This document shows, one piece after another, positions 1 to 5,323 of a DNA stretch of 5,579 nucleotides. Origin of the DNA: Chloroflexota bacterium (GTDB lineage: Bacteria > Chloroflexota > Dehalococcoidia > SM23-28-2); assembly GCA_030691665.1 (NCBI GenBank), contig JAUYDU010000036.1:1-5579 (forward strand), in the 5' to 3' direction. Within the stretch, counting starts at the first letter, position 1. Each line of letters opens with the position of its first letter. The position numbers and the translations under genes were made by a program. A model generated the notes under the pieces. That model had not been told where the DNA came from and made no database searches. It saw nothing but the letters and a program-made list of their open reading frames with translations.

Positions 1-383
1 GCTCCGAGCTGGACGACGTGCGCCCCCCGGGGATCGAAGCCGCCATCCTCGCGGAGGGCACGATCGAAACCAGTGAGGTCGGTGTTGTAGCCGTAGAGCC
101 GTCCCTGGCGATTGACGATGGTGTTCACGGCGCCGATGCGCTCGGCCAGGGGGTCCAGCTCGTCCAGGAGGGGGATGACGTCCTCTTTGTAGGGCACGGT
201 GACGTTGGCCCCCAGGCAATCGGGCTCGCGCATCCCCCGGATGCGCCGAGCGAGGTCCTCGCGCTCGGTCTCCCAGGCCTCGTAGCGGGCATCGATGCGG
301 CAGTGGTCGAGGGCTGCCTGCTGGAAGACGGGCGATATGGAGTGAGCCACGGGTTTGCCGATGAGGCCGATGAGTTTCGTCAC
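1..383 (-). CDS. aroE: Shikimate dehydrogenase, N-terminal part (cut by left window edge)
   Basis: AroE reduces 3-dehydroshikimate to shikimate with NADPH in the cytoplasmic shikimate pathway. The first 127 codons are visible, from a GTG at 381-383. Reading my translation, the substrate-binding motif GKPVAHSISP lies at residues 9-18, NVTVPYKEDV at 60-69 with the catalytic Lys66, GAVNTI at 84-89 and GYNTDLTGF at 98-106 with the catalytic Asp102. This is the complete signature of the N-terminal substrate domain. The visible part ends at VVQLG, where the NADP-binding glycine loop should start. The GTG is one base after the mltG stop. A strong Shine-Dalgarno, GGGAGG, is formed by the last mltG codons, which supports this start and suggests translational coupling. 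A paralogue such as YdiB or a quinate dehydrogenase cannot be fully excluded from the N-terminus alone. Confidence 0.95.
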   Translation of the reverse strand, partial: MTKLIGLIGKPVAHSISPVFQQAALDHCRIDARYEAWETEREDLARRIRGMREPDCLGANVTVPYKEDVIPLLDELDPLAERIGAVNTIVNRQGRLYGYNTDLTGFDRALREDGGFDPRGAHVVQLG

Positions 384-384
384 T

Positions 385-1443
385 CTACCTCCCGCCGTAC
401 TGCTCGATGTTGCGGGTGTGCTCCTCCAGCGTCTCGGCGAAGGCGTGGCTCCCGTCGGCCTTGGCCACGAAGTAGAGGTAGTTGGTCTGGGCCGGCCGGA
501 CAACCGCCGTGATGGAATCGAGGCCGGGGTTGGCGATGGGCCCCGGCGGCAGCCGCGCCCTTCGATACGTATTGTAGGGCGAATCGACCTCAAGGTCTTG
601 CTGGGTGAGGTCTTTCTTCCAGTAGCCGTACCTGGCCACGCTCTGGGGGTCGTTGCCCAGGGCGTACTGCACCGTGGGGTCGGCCTCCAGGGGAATGCCC
701 AGGCGCAGACGCTTGAGGAAGACGCCGGCGATGACCGGCCGCTCGTCGGCGACCTGGGCCTCACGCTCGACGATGGAGGCCAGGGTGAGCACGGTGTGCA
801 CCGACAGGCCGGCGGCGGCGGCCTCCTGACGCAGGTCGGCGTCGAACCTCTGGTCGAAGGTCTCCAGGATGTGCTGGACGACCTCCTCCGCGGTCAGGTT
901 GCGGCTGAAGAAATAGGTGTCGGGGAAGAGGTAGCCCTCCAGATTGGCGCCGAAGGGCTTGCTGCGGAGGAAGGTGAAGTCGTAGGAGCCATCGATGGCC
1001 TGGAGGAAGTCCGCGGCGGAGATCACCTTCTTGGCCTCCATCAGCTCGGCGATCTCCTCCGCTCGCAGGCCCTCGCGGATCGTCACCACCAGGGGAGCGG
1101 TGGCGCCGCGGCGAATTCGCTCGACCACCTCGGCCGTGGGCATCCCCTTCTCGAACTCGTAGTCGCCAGCTACCAGCTTGCCCTGGTAGCCCTCCAGGCC
1201 TACCAGGACGCGGAAGAGGAGGGCGCTGGAGATGACGCCCTGGTCCTCCAGCTTTTCGCCCACATCCTGCACACTCTCCCCTGCCTGGACGGTGATGAGC
1301 ACTGTCTCGCCCGGTGTGGGGCGAGGGCCGACGGTGGGCGGCGCTTCTTTGAGGAGCATCCCCGGGGTCTCCGTGATCTGCCAGACGCCGATGCCCACCA
1401 CGGCGGTGGTGGCGAGGATTCCGAGCAGGTAGAGGAAGCGCAT
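385..1443 (-). CDS. mltG: Endolytic murein transglycosylase MltG (YceG family)
   Basis: MltG cuts nascent peptidoglycan glycan strands inside the chain, leaving a 1,6-anhydro end, and is thought to terminate strand growth at the outer face of the inner membrane. The 352-residue product is close to the E. coli length of 340. Residues 3-21 form one hydrophobic membrane segment with a short N-terminal cytoplasmic stub. A proline-rich linker follows (about 28-45). A LysM-like domain spans about 47-114 and contains VQAGESVQDVGEKL. The catalytic domain is about 115-349. It shows LEGYLFPDTY (168-177), LASIVEREA with the likely catalytic Glu226, SPYNTY (288-293), LPPGPIANPG (298-307), LYFVA, and the C-terminal GSHAFAETLEEH pattern. 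The ATG lies 3 nt after the ruvX stop with no well-spaced Shine-Dalgarno, so translation is probably coupled. No key residue is missing. Confidence 0.96.
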   Translation of the reverse strand: MRFLYLLGILATTAVVGIGVWQITETPGMLLKEAPPTVGPRPTPGETVLITVQAGESVQDVGEKLEDQGVISSALLFRVLVGLEGYQGKLVAGDYEFEKGMPTAEVVERIRRGATAPLVVTIREGLRAEEIAELMEAKKVISAADFLQAIDGSYDFTFLRSKPFGANLEGYLFPDTYFFSRNLTAEEVVQHILETFDQRFDADLRQEAAAAGLSVHTVLTLASIVEREAQVADERPVIAGVFLKRLRLGIPLEADPTVQYALGNDPQSVARYGYWKKDLTQQDLEVDSPYNTYRRARLPPGPIANPGLDSITAVVRPAQTNYLYFVAKADGSHAFAETLEEHTRNIEQYGGR

Positions 1444-1446
1444 CCC

Positions 1447-1917
1447 CTAGGACTCGACCGGTGGTTCTGCCAGAGGCCGATGGGCCTCCGGCGCAGATGG
1501 GCTGTCCTGGGCTCGACTGTCCAGGTAGCTCTGGAGGACGATGGCAGCCGCCAGGGCGTCCAGCTTGGCCCTGGCTTTGCGCCCCCTGCGGCCCGCCTCG
1601 GCCAAGCGGTGGCGAGCCTCCACGGTGGAGAGGCGCTCGTCCCAGTACTGGACGGGAAGGGCCAGGCGGGCCGATAGCTCTTCGGCGAAGGCCTTGACGG
1701 CTTGGGCCTGGGGCCCGAGGGAGCCGTTGAGGGAGATGGGCAGGCCAACGACCACCGCTTCGGCTGCCTGCTCCTGCACCAGGCGGGCGATGGCGTCCAG
1801 GTCGGCGGAGGTCTCGCGGCGCTCCAGCACGGTGAGGGGCAGGGCGACCCGCGCTCGCTCATCGGCGGCGGCCACGCCGATGCGCCGCTCGCCCACGTCC
1901 AGGCCGAGGATGCGCAT
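1447..1917 (-). CDS. ruvX: RuvX/YqgF family RNase H-fold nuclease (putative pre-16S rRNA nuclease / Holliday junction resolvase)
   Basis: YqgF/RuvX proteins have an RNase H-like fold. They have been linked to maturation of the 16S rRNA 5' end in E. coli and to Holliday junction resolution in other bacteria; which role applies here cannot be read from the sequence. The 156-residue protein carries LGLDVGERRIGVA at 4-16 with acidic Asp7, VVGLPISLNGSLGPQAQ at 56-72, WDERLSTVEA at 92-101 with Asp93 and Glu94, and KLDALAAAIVLQSYLD at 118-133 with Asp120. This is the expected set of metal-binding acids. The last 20 or so residues are a Pro/Ser/Glu-rich tail beyond the usual end of the family, probably disordered. 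The ATG lies 5 nt after the alaS stop. A weak AAAGG, formed by the last alaS codons, is the only Shine-Dalgarno candidate. Confidence 0.95.
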   Translation of the reverse strand: MRILGLDVGERRIGVAAADERARVALPLTVLERRETSADLDAIARLVQEQAAEAVVVGLPISLNGSLGPQAQAVKAFAEELSARLALPVQYWDERLSTVEARHRLAEAGRRGRKARAKLDALAAAIVLQSYLDSRAQDSPSAPEAHRPLAEPPVES

Positions 1918-1922
1918 GATGT

Positions 1923-4781
1923 CTAGCCTTTGCCCAGAAGCTCCAGAACAGAGGGTTTCACCAGGGCCAGGGCCTCGTCCAGCTTGCGGGCGTCAGTGCC
2001 GCCGCCCTGGGCCATCTCCGGGTGGCCGCCGCCACCGCCGCCAGCAGCCGCCGCGACTTGCTTCAGGATGTGGCCGGCGTGGAGGCCGCGCTTCACCAGG
2101 TCGGGTGTGACCATGGCCATGAAGGCCGGCCGTCCGTCTAGTACTGAGCCGAGAACGATGACGCAGGAGCCGAGGCGGTGGCGGAGGACGTCGCCCATGT
2201 GGCGGAGCGTATCCTGGCTGGGGGCGTCGACCCGCGCCGCCAGCACCGACACGCCGCCTACCACGTCGACCTCGCCCGCCAGGGCCTGGGCGGCAGGGGT
2301 GGCCAGGGCCCGTTCGAGGCCTTGCGCCCGCTTGCGCTCGCCCTCCAGCTCGGCAAGGAGGGTTGCCGCCTTGGATTCCAGATCAGCGGGGGCGGCTCCC
2401 AGGCGACGGCTGGTGCTCTCCAGGGCGGCTAGCTGCGCTTGGACATAGGTCTCGGCGCCGCGGCCGGTGAGGGCCTCGATGCGGCGCATGCCGGCGCCGA
2501 TGCTGCTCTCCCCCACGACGAGGCAGAGGCCGATCTGGCCGGTGGCGGAGCAGTGGATGCCGCCGCACAGCTCGCCGCTGAAGCGCTCGCCGTCCTCCTT
2601 CACCTCCACCACGCGCACCTGGTCGCCGTACTTCTCGTCGAAGAAGGCGAGCACGCCCTCGGACATCGCTTCATCGAAGCTGGACTGGCGGGTGGTCACG
2701 GGCAGGTTGGCGCGAATCCTATCGTTCACCAACCGTTGGATCTCGGCGAGCTCCTCCGGCTTGAGGGCCTCGACGTGGGTGAAGTCGAAGCGCAGGCGGT
2801 CGGGCGTTACCAGCGAGCCAGCCTGGCGGACGTGGCTGCCGAGCACCCGGCGCAGGGCGGCGTGGAGGAGGTGGGTGGCGGTGTGGTTGGCCATGGTGTC
2901 GCGGCGGCGGGCCTCATCCACCTGGGCGACGACGGCGTCGTTGACGGCGATGCGCCCCTCGACGACGCGCCCGCGGTGGACGATGAGCCTTTCGGCGGCC
3001 CGCTGGGTGTCCTCGACCTGCACGCGGCCGTGAGGGCCGACGATCTCGCCGGTATCGCCCACCTGGCCGCCGGCCTCGGCGTAGAAGGGCGTCTGGTGGA
3101 GGATCAGTTCGATGTCGGCGGGGGCCTCCGCTCCGTCCACCGCCTCGTAGGGGCCGACCTTTAGGTCGGCCCTGGACAGGGCTGTCCGCCTTGCGGACTC
3201 CGCCTCGGGGGATGGCGGAGAAGCCCTGTCCCTACGTTGGGCCAGCAAGGCGACGACGGTGGTCTGGCAGGTGAGGGTCTCGTAGCCCAGGAAAGGCGTC
3301 TCCAGGTGGGCCAGGCCGGAGTAGATGGCGGCCGCTTCCTCGGGGCCGAGCTTCTGGGCGGCGCGGGCGCGCTCTCGCTGCGCCTCCATCAGTGCTTCGA
3401 AGCCCTCCTCGTCGATGGTGAAGCCGCGCTCGCGGGCGATCTCGCGGGTCAGCTCCATAGGGAAGCCGTAGGTGTCGTGGAGGAGGAAGACGTCCTCGCC
3501 GCATATGGCTTTGCTGCCGTCGCCATGCTGGCGGGCGAGAACCTGGTCCAGCAGCTCTTCGCCGCGGCTCAGCGTCTCCTCGAACCGCTGCTCTTCGGGC
3601 TGGAGGATGCGCAGGGCGAAGTCCCTCTGCTGGCGGAGCTCCGGGTAGGCCTGGCCCATGTGCTCGACCACGGCGCTCGTCACGTCGGCCACGAACGGCC
3701 GGTCTAAGCCCAGGTGGTGCTGGCCGAAGTAGATGGCCCGCCGCAGCACCCGCCGCACGGCGTAGCCCCGCTCCTCGTTGCTGGGCAGCACCGGCGTCTT
3801 GTCGTCGCCTATGAGGAAGGCTGCCGCCCGCGTGTGCTCGGCCACGATGCGCATCGCTCGGTCGGTGGCCTCGTCCTGGCCATAGCGGCGGCCAGAAAGC
3901 TCCTCGATGCGGCAGATGATGGGGGCGAACAGGTCGGTCTCGTACACCGAGCGCTTGCCCTGAAGCACCGCCGCCGTTCGCTCCAGGCCCATGCCGGTAT
4001 CGATGTTCCTGGCGGGCAGGTCGGTGCGGGAGCCGTCGGGGTGCTGGAAGTAGGTCATGAACACCAGGTTCCAGATCTCCAGGAAACGGCCGCAGTCCAC
4101 CGCCGGGTGACAGACGCCGCGCTGGCACTCGGGGCATGCGCCAGAGGCGCATCCGCCTCCGGCGGAGGCGGGCGTGGGGCCGAAGTCGTAGTGGAGCTCG
4201 CTGCACGGGCCGCAGGGGCCGACGTCGCCCGAGAACCAGTAGTTGTGCTCCTCGCCGTAGCGGACGATGCGCTCGGCCGGGACGCCCACCTGGCGCCAGA
4301 GGTCGAAGGCCTCGTCATCGTCTAGGTAGACGGCGGCCCAGAGCCGCTCCTTGGGCATGGCGAACCAGTCCTTGCCCGTCACCAGCTCCCAGGCCCAGGG
4401 GATGGCCTCTGCCTTGAAGTAGGGGCGATCCCCAGTGATCGCCCCTGGGGCGGCCACGGGGGGCCACCCGTACGGGTCTCCGACGCTGAAGTTGCCCAGC
4501 ATCTCGAAGAAGGTGAGGTGGGCGGCGTCGCCCACGGAATCTATGTCGCTGGTGCGGAAGCACTTCTGGACCGACGTGAGGCGACGGGCAGGCGGCTTGG
4601 CCCGTCCCTCAAAGTAGGGCTTGAACTGCACCATGCCGGCGCTGGTGAACAGCAGCGTGGGGTCGCCCAGGGGCACCAGGGGCGCACTGGGCATGACCTT
4701 GTGCCCGCGCTCCTGGAAGAAGCGCAGGAACGTGTCGCGAATCCGGCCCGACGGCCAGGCGTCTGCCTGTTGGCTGTTCAT
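1923..4781 (-). CDS. alaS: Alanine--tRNA ligase, enlarged by three palindromic-element insertions
   Basis: AlaRS charges tRNA-Ala and hydrolyses mischarged Ser- and Gly-tRNA-Ala. The class II core (about 11-275) contains CFRTSDIDSVGD, HLTFFEMLGNFS (motif 2 region) and DTGMGLERTAAVLQG (motif 3, 261-275). A helical tRNA-recognition domain reaches about 500. The editing domain (about 555-765) has NHTATHLLH (His633, His637) and ELCGGIHC (Cys739, His743). A C-terminal C-Ala/DHHA1 domain carries GGGGGGHPEMAQGGG (914-928). At 952 aa it is well above the 876 of E. coli. Most of the excess lies at residues 103-120, about 205-216 and about 516-545, each encoded by a palindromic repeat in frame. Removing them leaves about 892 residues. 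The inserts fall in probable loops and all editing and synthetic motifs survive, so the enzyme is probably active. The editing motif reads CGGIH where CGGTH is usual. The ATG has no Shine-Dalgarno apart from GGGGG inside an upstream hairpin. It heads the operon. Confidence 0.98.
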   Translation of the reverse strand: MNSQQADAWPSGRIRDTFLRFFQERGHKVMPSAPLVPLGDPTLLFTSAGMVQFKPYFEGRAKPPARRLTSVQKCFRTSDIDSVGDAAHLTFFEMLGNFSVGDPYGWPPVAAPGAITGDRPYFKAEAIPWAWELVTGKDWFAMPKERLWAAVYLDDDEAFDLWRQVGVPAERIVRYGEEHNYWFSGDVGPCGPCSELHYDFGPTPASAGGGCASGACPECQRGVCHPAVDCGRFLEIWNLVFMTYFQHPDGSRTDLPARNIDTGMGLERTAAVLQGKRSVYETDLFAPIICRIEELSGRRYGQDEATDRAMRIVAEHTRAAAFLIGDDKTPVLPSNEERGYAVRRVLRRAIYFGQHHLGLDRPFVADVTSAVVEHMGQAYPELRQQRDFALRILQPEEQRFEETLSRGEELLDQVLARQHGDGSKAICGEDVFLLHDTYGFPMELTREIARERGFTIDEEGFEALMEAQRERARAAQKLGPEEAAAIYSGLAHLETPFLGYETLTCQTTVVALLAQRRDRASPPSPEAESARRTALSRADLKVGPYEAVDGAEAPADIELILHQTPFYAEAGGQVGDTGEIVGPHGRVQVEDTQRAAERLIVHRGRVVEGRIAVNDAVVAQVDEARRRDTMANHTATHLLHAALRRVLGSHVRQAGSLVTPDRLRFDFTHVEALKPEELAEIQRLVNDRIRANLPVTTRQSSFDEAMSEGVLAFFDEKYGDQVRVVEVKEDGERFSGELCGGIHCSATGQIGLCLVVGESSIGAGMRRIEALTGRGAETYVQAQLAALESTSRRLGAAPADLESKAATLLAELEGERKRAQGLERALATPAAQALAGEVDVVGGVSVLAARVDAPSQDTLRHMGDVLRHRLGSCVIVLGSVLDGRPAFMAMVTPDLVKRGLHAGHILKQVAAAAGGGGGGHPEMAQGGGTDARKLDEALALVKPSVLELLGKG
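3147..3235 (-). repeat. Palindromic element inside alaS, 89 bp, compound structure
   Basis: The ends are GTAGGGG (3147-3153) and CCCTAC (3230-3235). An outer 10-bp perfect stem pairs 3174-3183 (GGACAGGGCT) with 3222-3231. It encloses two hairpins: GTCCGC/GCGGAC (3184-3189 with 3193-3198, 3-nt loop) and TCCGCC/GGCGGA (3199-3204 with 3214-3219, 9-nt loop). A separate 10-bp hairpin, 3151-3160 with 3163-3172 and a 2-nt loop, lies between the left terminus and the outer stem. It looks like a second small element nested in the first. In the alaS frame it encodes residues about 516-545 (RRDRASPPSPEAESARRTAL and onward to Tyr545), a charged segment foreign to the AlaS family, placed between the tRNA-recognition and editing domains. 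Confidence 0.85.
4136..4171 (-). repeat. Palindromic element inside alaS, 36 bp, two tandem hairpins
   Basis: Two perfect inverted repeats abut. ATGCGCC/GGCGCAT pairs 4136-4142 with 4146-4152 around a 3-nt loop, and CCGCCTCCG/CGGAGGCGG pairs 4153-4161 with 4163-4171 around one base. The 36 bp are 12 codons and encode the residues around Ala205 to Cys216 (ASAGGGCASGAC) of AlaS, just after the conserved GPCGPCSELHYDFG. On the alaS coding strand the order of hairpins and much of the sequence match the inner part of the intergenic copy at 5140-5197. It lacks the GTAGGGG termini, so its exact borders are uncertain. Confidence 0.7.
4419..4473 (-). repeat. Palindromic element inside alaS, about 54-55 bp
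   Basis: The termini are GTAGGGG (4419-4425) and CCCGTAC (4467-4473). A perfect 10-bp hairpin pairs 4421-4430 (AGGGGCGATC) with 4437-4446 across a 6-nt loop. A second imperfect hairpin pairs 4448-4455 with 4462-4469 (7 of 8). The right end lies in a 12-bp palindrome, ACCCGTACGGGT (4466-4477). It encodes AlaS residues 103-120 (PYGWPPVAAPGAITGDRP). Deleting exactly these 18 codons gives FSVGDYFKAEAI, which matches the family consensus FSFGDYFKxEAI, so the insertion borders are well defined at the protein level. Confidence 0.85.
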
Positions 4782-4791
4782 ATCTGAACTG

Positions 4792-4811
4792 CCCCCGATC
4801 GCTATCGGGGG
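4792..4811. repeat. CCCCGAT hairpin A in the alaS leader
   Basis: This is a perfect inverted repeat with 8-bp arms CCCCCGAT and ATCGGGGG and a 4-nt loop. It lies between the predicted alaS -10 box and the start codon. If transcription starts about 7 nt after the -10, the hairpin sits at the extreme 5' end of the alaS mRNA. It also holds the only G-rich run near the start codon, about 11 nt upstream. It could stabilise the mRNA or limit translation (inference). Near-copies occur at 4831-4847 and 5272-5289. Confidence 0.8.
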
Positions 4812-4819
4812 ACGAGTGG

Positions 4820-4825
4820 ATTATA
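4820..4825 (-). promoter_or_regulatory. Probable -10 box of the alaS operon promoter
   Basis: The minus strand reads TATAAT, a perfect -10 hexamer, 38 nt upstream of the alaS ATG in otherwise GC-rich DNA. The expected start of transcription is near 4812-4814, giving a leader of about 30 nt. No TTGACA-like -35 is present at 16-18 bp: that stretch is occupied by hairpin B (4831-4847). The promoter may therefore depend on an activator or be -35-independent (inference). Confidence 0.55.
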
Positions 4826-4830
4826 GCATG

Positions 4831-4847
4831 CCCCGATCCTATCGGGG
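4831..4847. repeat. CCCCGAT hairpin B at the alaS -35 region
   Basis: A perfect inverted repeat, CCCCGAT-CCT-ATCGGGG, with 7-bp arms and a 3-nt loop. It shares the CCCCGAT core with hairpin A, about 37 bp away centre to centre, and the two flank the TATAAT box. It may be a paired operator or simply a dispersed repeat; the sequence alone does not decide. Confidence 0.75.
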
Positions 4848-4926
4848 TAGGTTCGCCTCGTACCTGCGCGCCCCTGCCCGCCGGGGGCGACAGGACGGGC
4901 GGGTCCGCCTGGCAGGAGCCGTGATC

Positions 4927-4955
4927 TTGACAGGGCCTCAGCTTATGGCTAGTAT
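4927..4955 (+). promoter_or_regulatory. Sigma70-type promoter candidate for the right-hand gene
   Basis: A perfect TTGACA (4927-4932) is followed after exactly 17 bp by TAGTAT (4950-4955), which matches the -10 consensus at 4 of 6 positions including the first two and last two. Transcription would start near 4962 and run rightwards, away from alaS. A Shine-Dalgarno-like GGAAGAGG (4984-4991) ahead of a GTG at 4998 lies downstream. Confidence 0.45.
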
Positions 4956-4997
4956 TGTGTAAGACTATGGCGCCGTTGCCAGTGGAAGAGGGTGGCG

Positions 4998-5252
4998 GTG
5001 CGGCGGCGAAAAGGTCGCAACCCTTTGAGTACCGAAGAAGCCGATCCTCCGTTAGACGACGATCATAGACCTCGCATCCCGATCCTCGTTCGGCCGAGAG
5101 CCTCTGGTTCTACAGCCATTGTCAATCCCCGCGCCTCATGTAGGGGCGCAGCATCCTCCGGAGGCGGACCAGCCTCTGGCTGGTGCTGCGCCCCTACTCC
5201 GTCCCACCCTCTGGAGACCCACATCTTTTTCCTCTCGTTGATAGAGGACTAA
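4998..5252 (+). pseudogene. Possible 5' part of the right-hand gene, re-framed by the palindromic element
   Basis: A GTG at 4998 has a good Shine-Dalgarno, GGAAGAGG, 6 nt upstream and a promoter candidate at 4927-4955. The frame (beginning MRRRKGRNPLSTEEADPPLD) stays open for 47 codons before entering the palindromic element at 5140-5197, and ends at a TAA at 5250-5252. Removing 59 bp (the element plus one base) would instead join it, without any stop, to the frame running to the right edge, across a junction reading NPRASSVPPSGDPH. The peptide is basic and proline-rich, probably disordered, and matches no family I know. Codon choice is less GC-biased at third positions than in the neighbouring genes, so it may equally be non-coding leader. 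An alternative GTG exists at 4992. Confidence 0.3.
5140..5197 (+). repeat. 58-bp three-stem palindromic element, GTAGGGG family
   Basis: Perfect 14-bp outer arms, GTAGGGGCGCAGCA (5140-5153) and its complement at 5184-5197, enclose two hairpins: the self-complementary CCTCCGGAGG (5155-5164), and ACCAGCC-TCT-GGCTGGT (5168-5184, which shares base 5184 with the outer arm). Drawn out, it is a three-stem cruciform or three-way junction. A T flanks it on both sides. No transposase is encoded, so if mobile it would depend on a transposase elsewhere, as REP elements or MITEs do (inference). It is related to the copies inside alaS. Confidence 0.85.
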
Positions 5253-5271
5253 TCCCTGAAGACTCAGCGTC

Positions 5272-5289
5272 CCCCGATGAGGGTCGGGG
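5272..5289. repeat. CCCCGA hairpin, third copy
   Basis: CCCCGA (5272-5277) pairs with TCGGGG (5284-5289) around a 6-nt loop, TGAGGG. The arms share the CCCCGA core of hairpins A and B upstream of alaS. It lies in the open plus-strand frame that leads into the right-hand gene, where it would read SPDEGRG. Confidence 0.55.
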
Positions 5290-5323
5290 CGCCAAGCTGG
5301 CGTTCTCTGCGTTGAAGCAAGTG

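Larger units (their letters stand above)
4848..5323. other. Divergent, repeat-rich region without a secure gene
   Basis: About 480 bp between the alaS promoter and the first secure start of the right-hand reading frame. 4849-4926 is GC-rich and shows only short, weak inverted repeats (for example CCTGCC at 4873-4878 with GGCAGG at 4911-4916). A plus-strand promoter candidate follows at 4927-4955, then a possible gene start at 4998, the 58-bp palindromic element at 5140-5197, and a third CCCCGA hairpin at 5272-5289. I see no tRNA, riboswitch consensus, or convincing minus-strand gene here. Third-codon-position GC in the possible reading frame at 4998-5139 is lower than in the neighbouring genes. 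Confidence 0.6.

Noticed and set aside
1169..1206. Alternating CTACCAG / CTGGTAG repeats within mltG
   Set aside because: They encode LVGLEGYQGKLVAG, which fits the normal MltG sequence, and lack the GTAGGGG ends; they are explained by the protein.
355..1677. A 440-codon open plus-strand frame opposite mltG and ruvX
   Set aside because: It is the antisense shadow of two clearly conserved minus-strand genes in GC-rich DNA and shows no recognisable family.
2019..2060. Low-complexity GCC/GCCACC run near the alaS 3' end
   Set aside because: It encodes the Ala/Gly-rich stretch leading to the conserved GGGGxPxMAQGGG region of the C-Ala domain, so it is ordinary coding sequence, only slightly extended.
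2439..3164. A 241-codon open plus-strand frame opposite alaS
   Set aside because: Antisense shadow of the AlaS editing domain; the opposite strand carries all conserved motifs.
4792..4811. Hairpin A as an intrinsic terminator for a plus-strand transcript
   Set aside because: It is not followed by a T-run on either strand and lies between a -10 box and a start codon.
4869..4916. GC-rich nested inverted repeats (CCTGCC/GGCAGG around short hairpins) as another element copy
   Set aside because: Arms are only 4-6 bp and there are no GTAGGGG termini; such pairing is expected by chance at this GC content.
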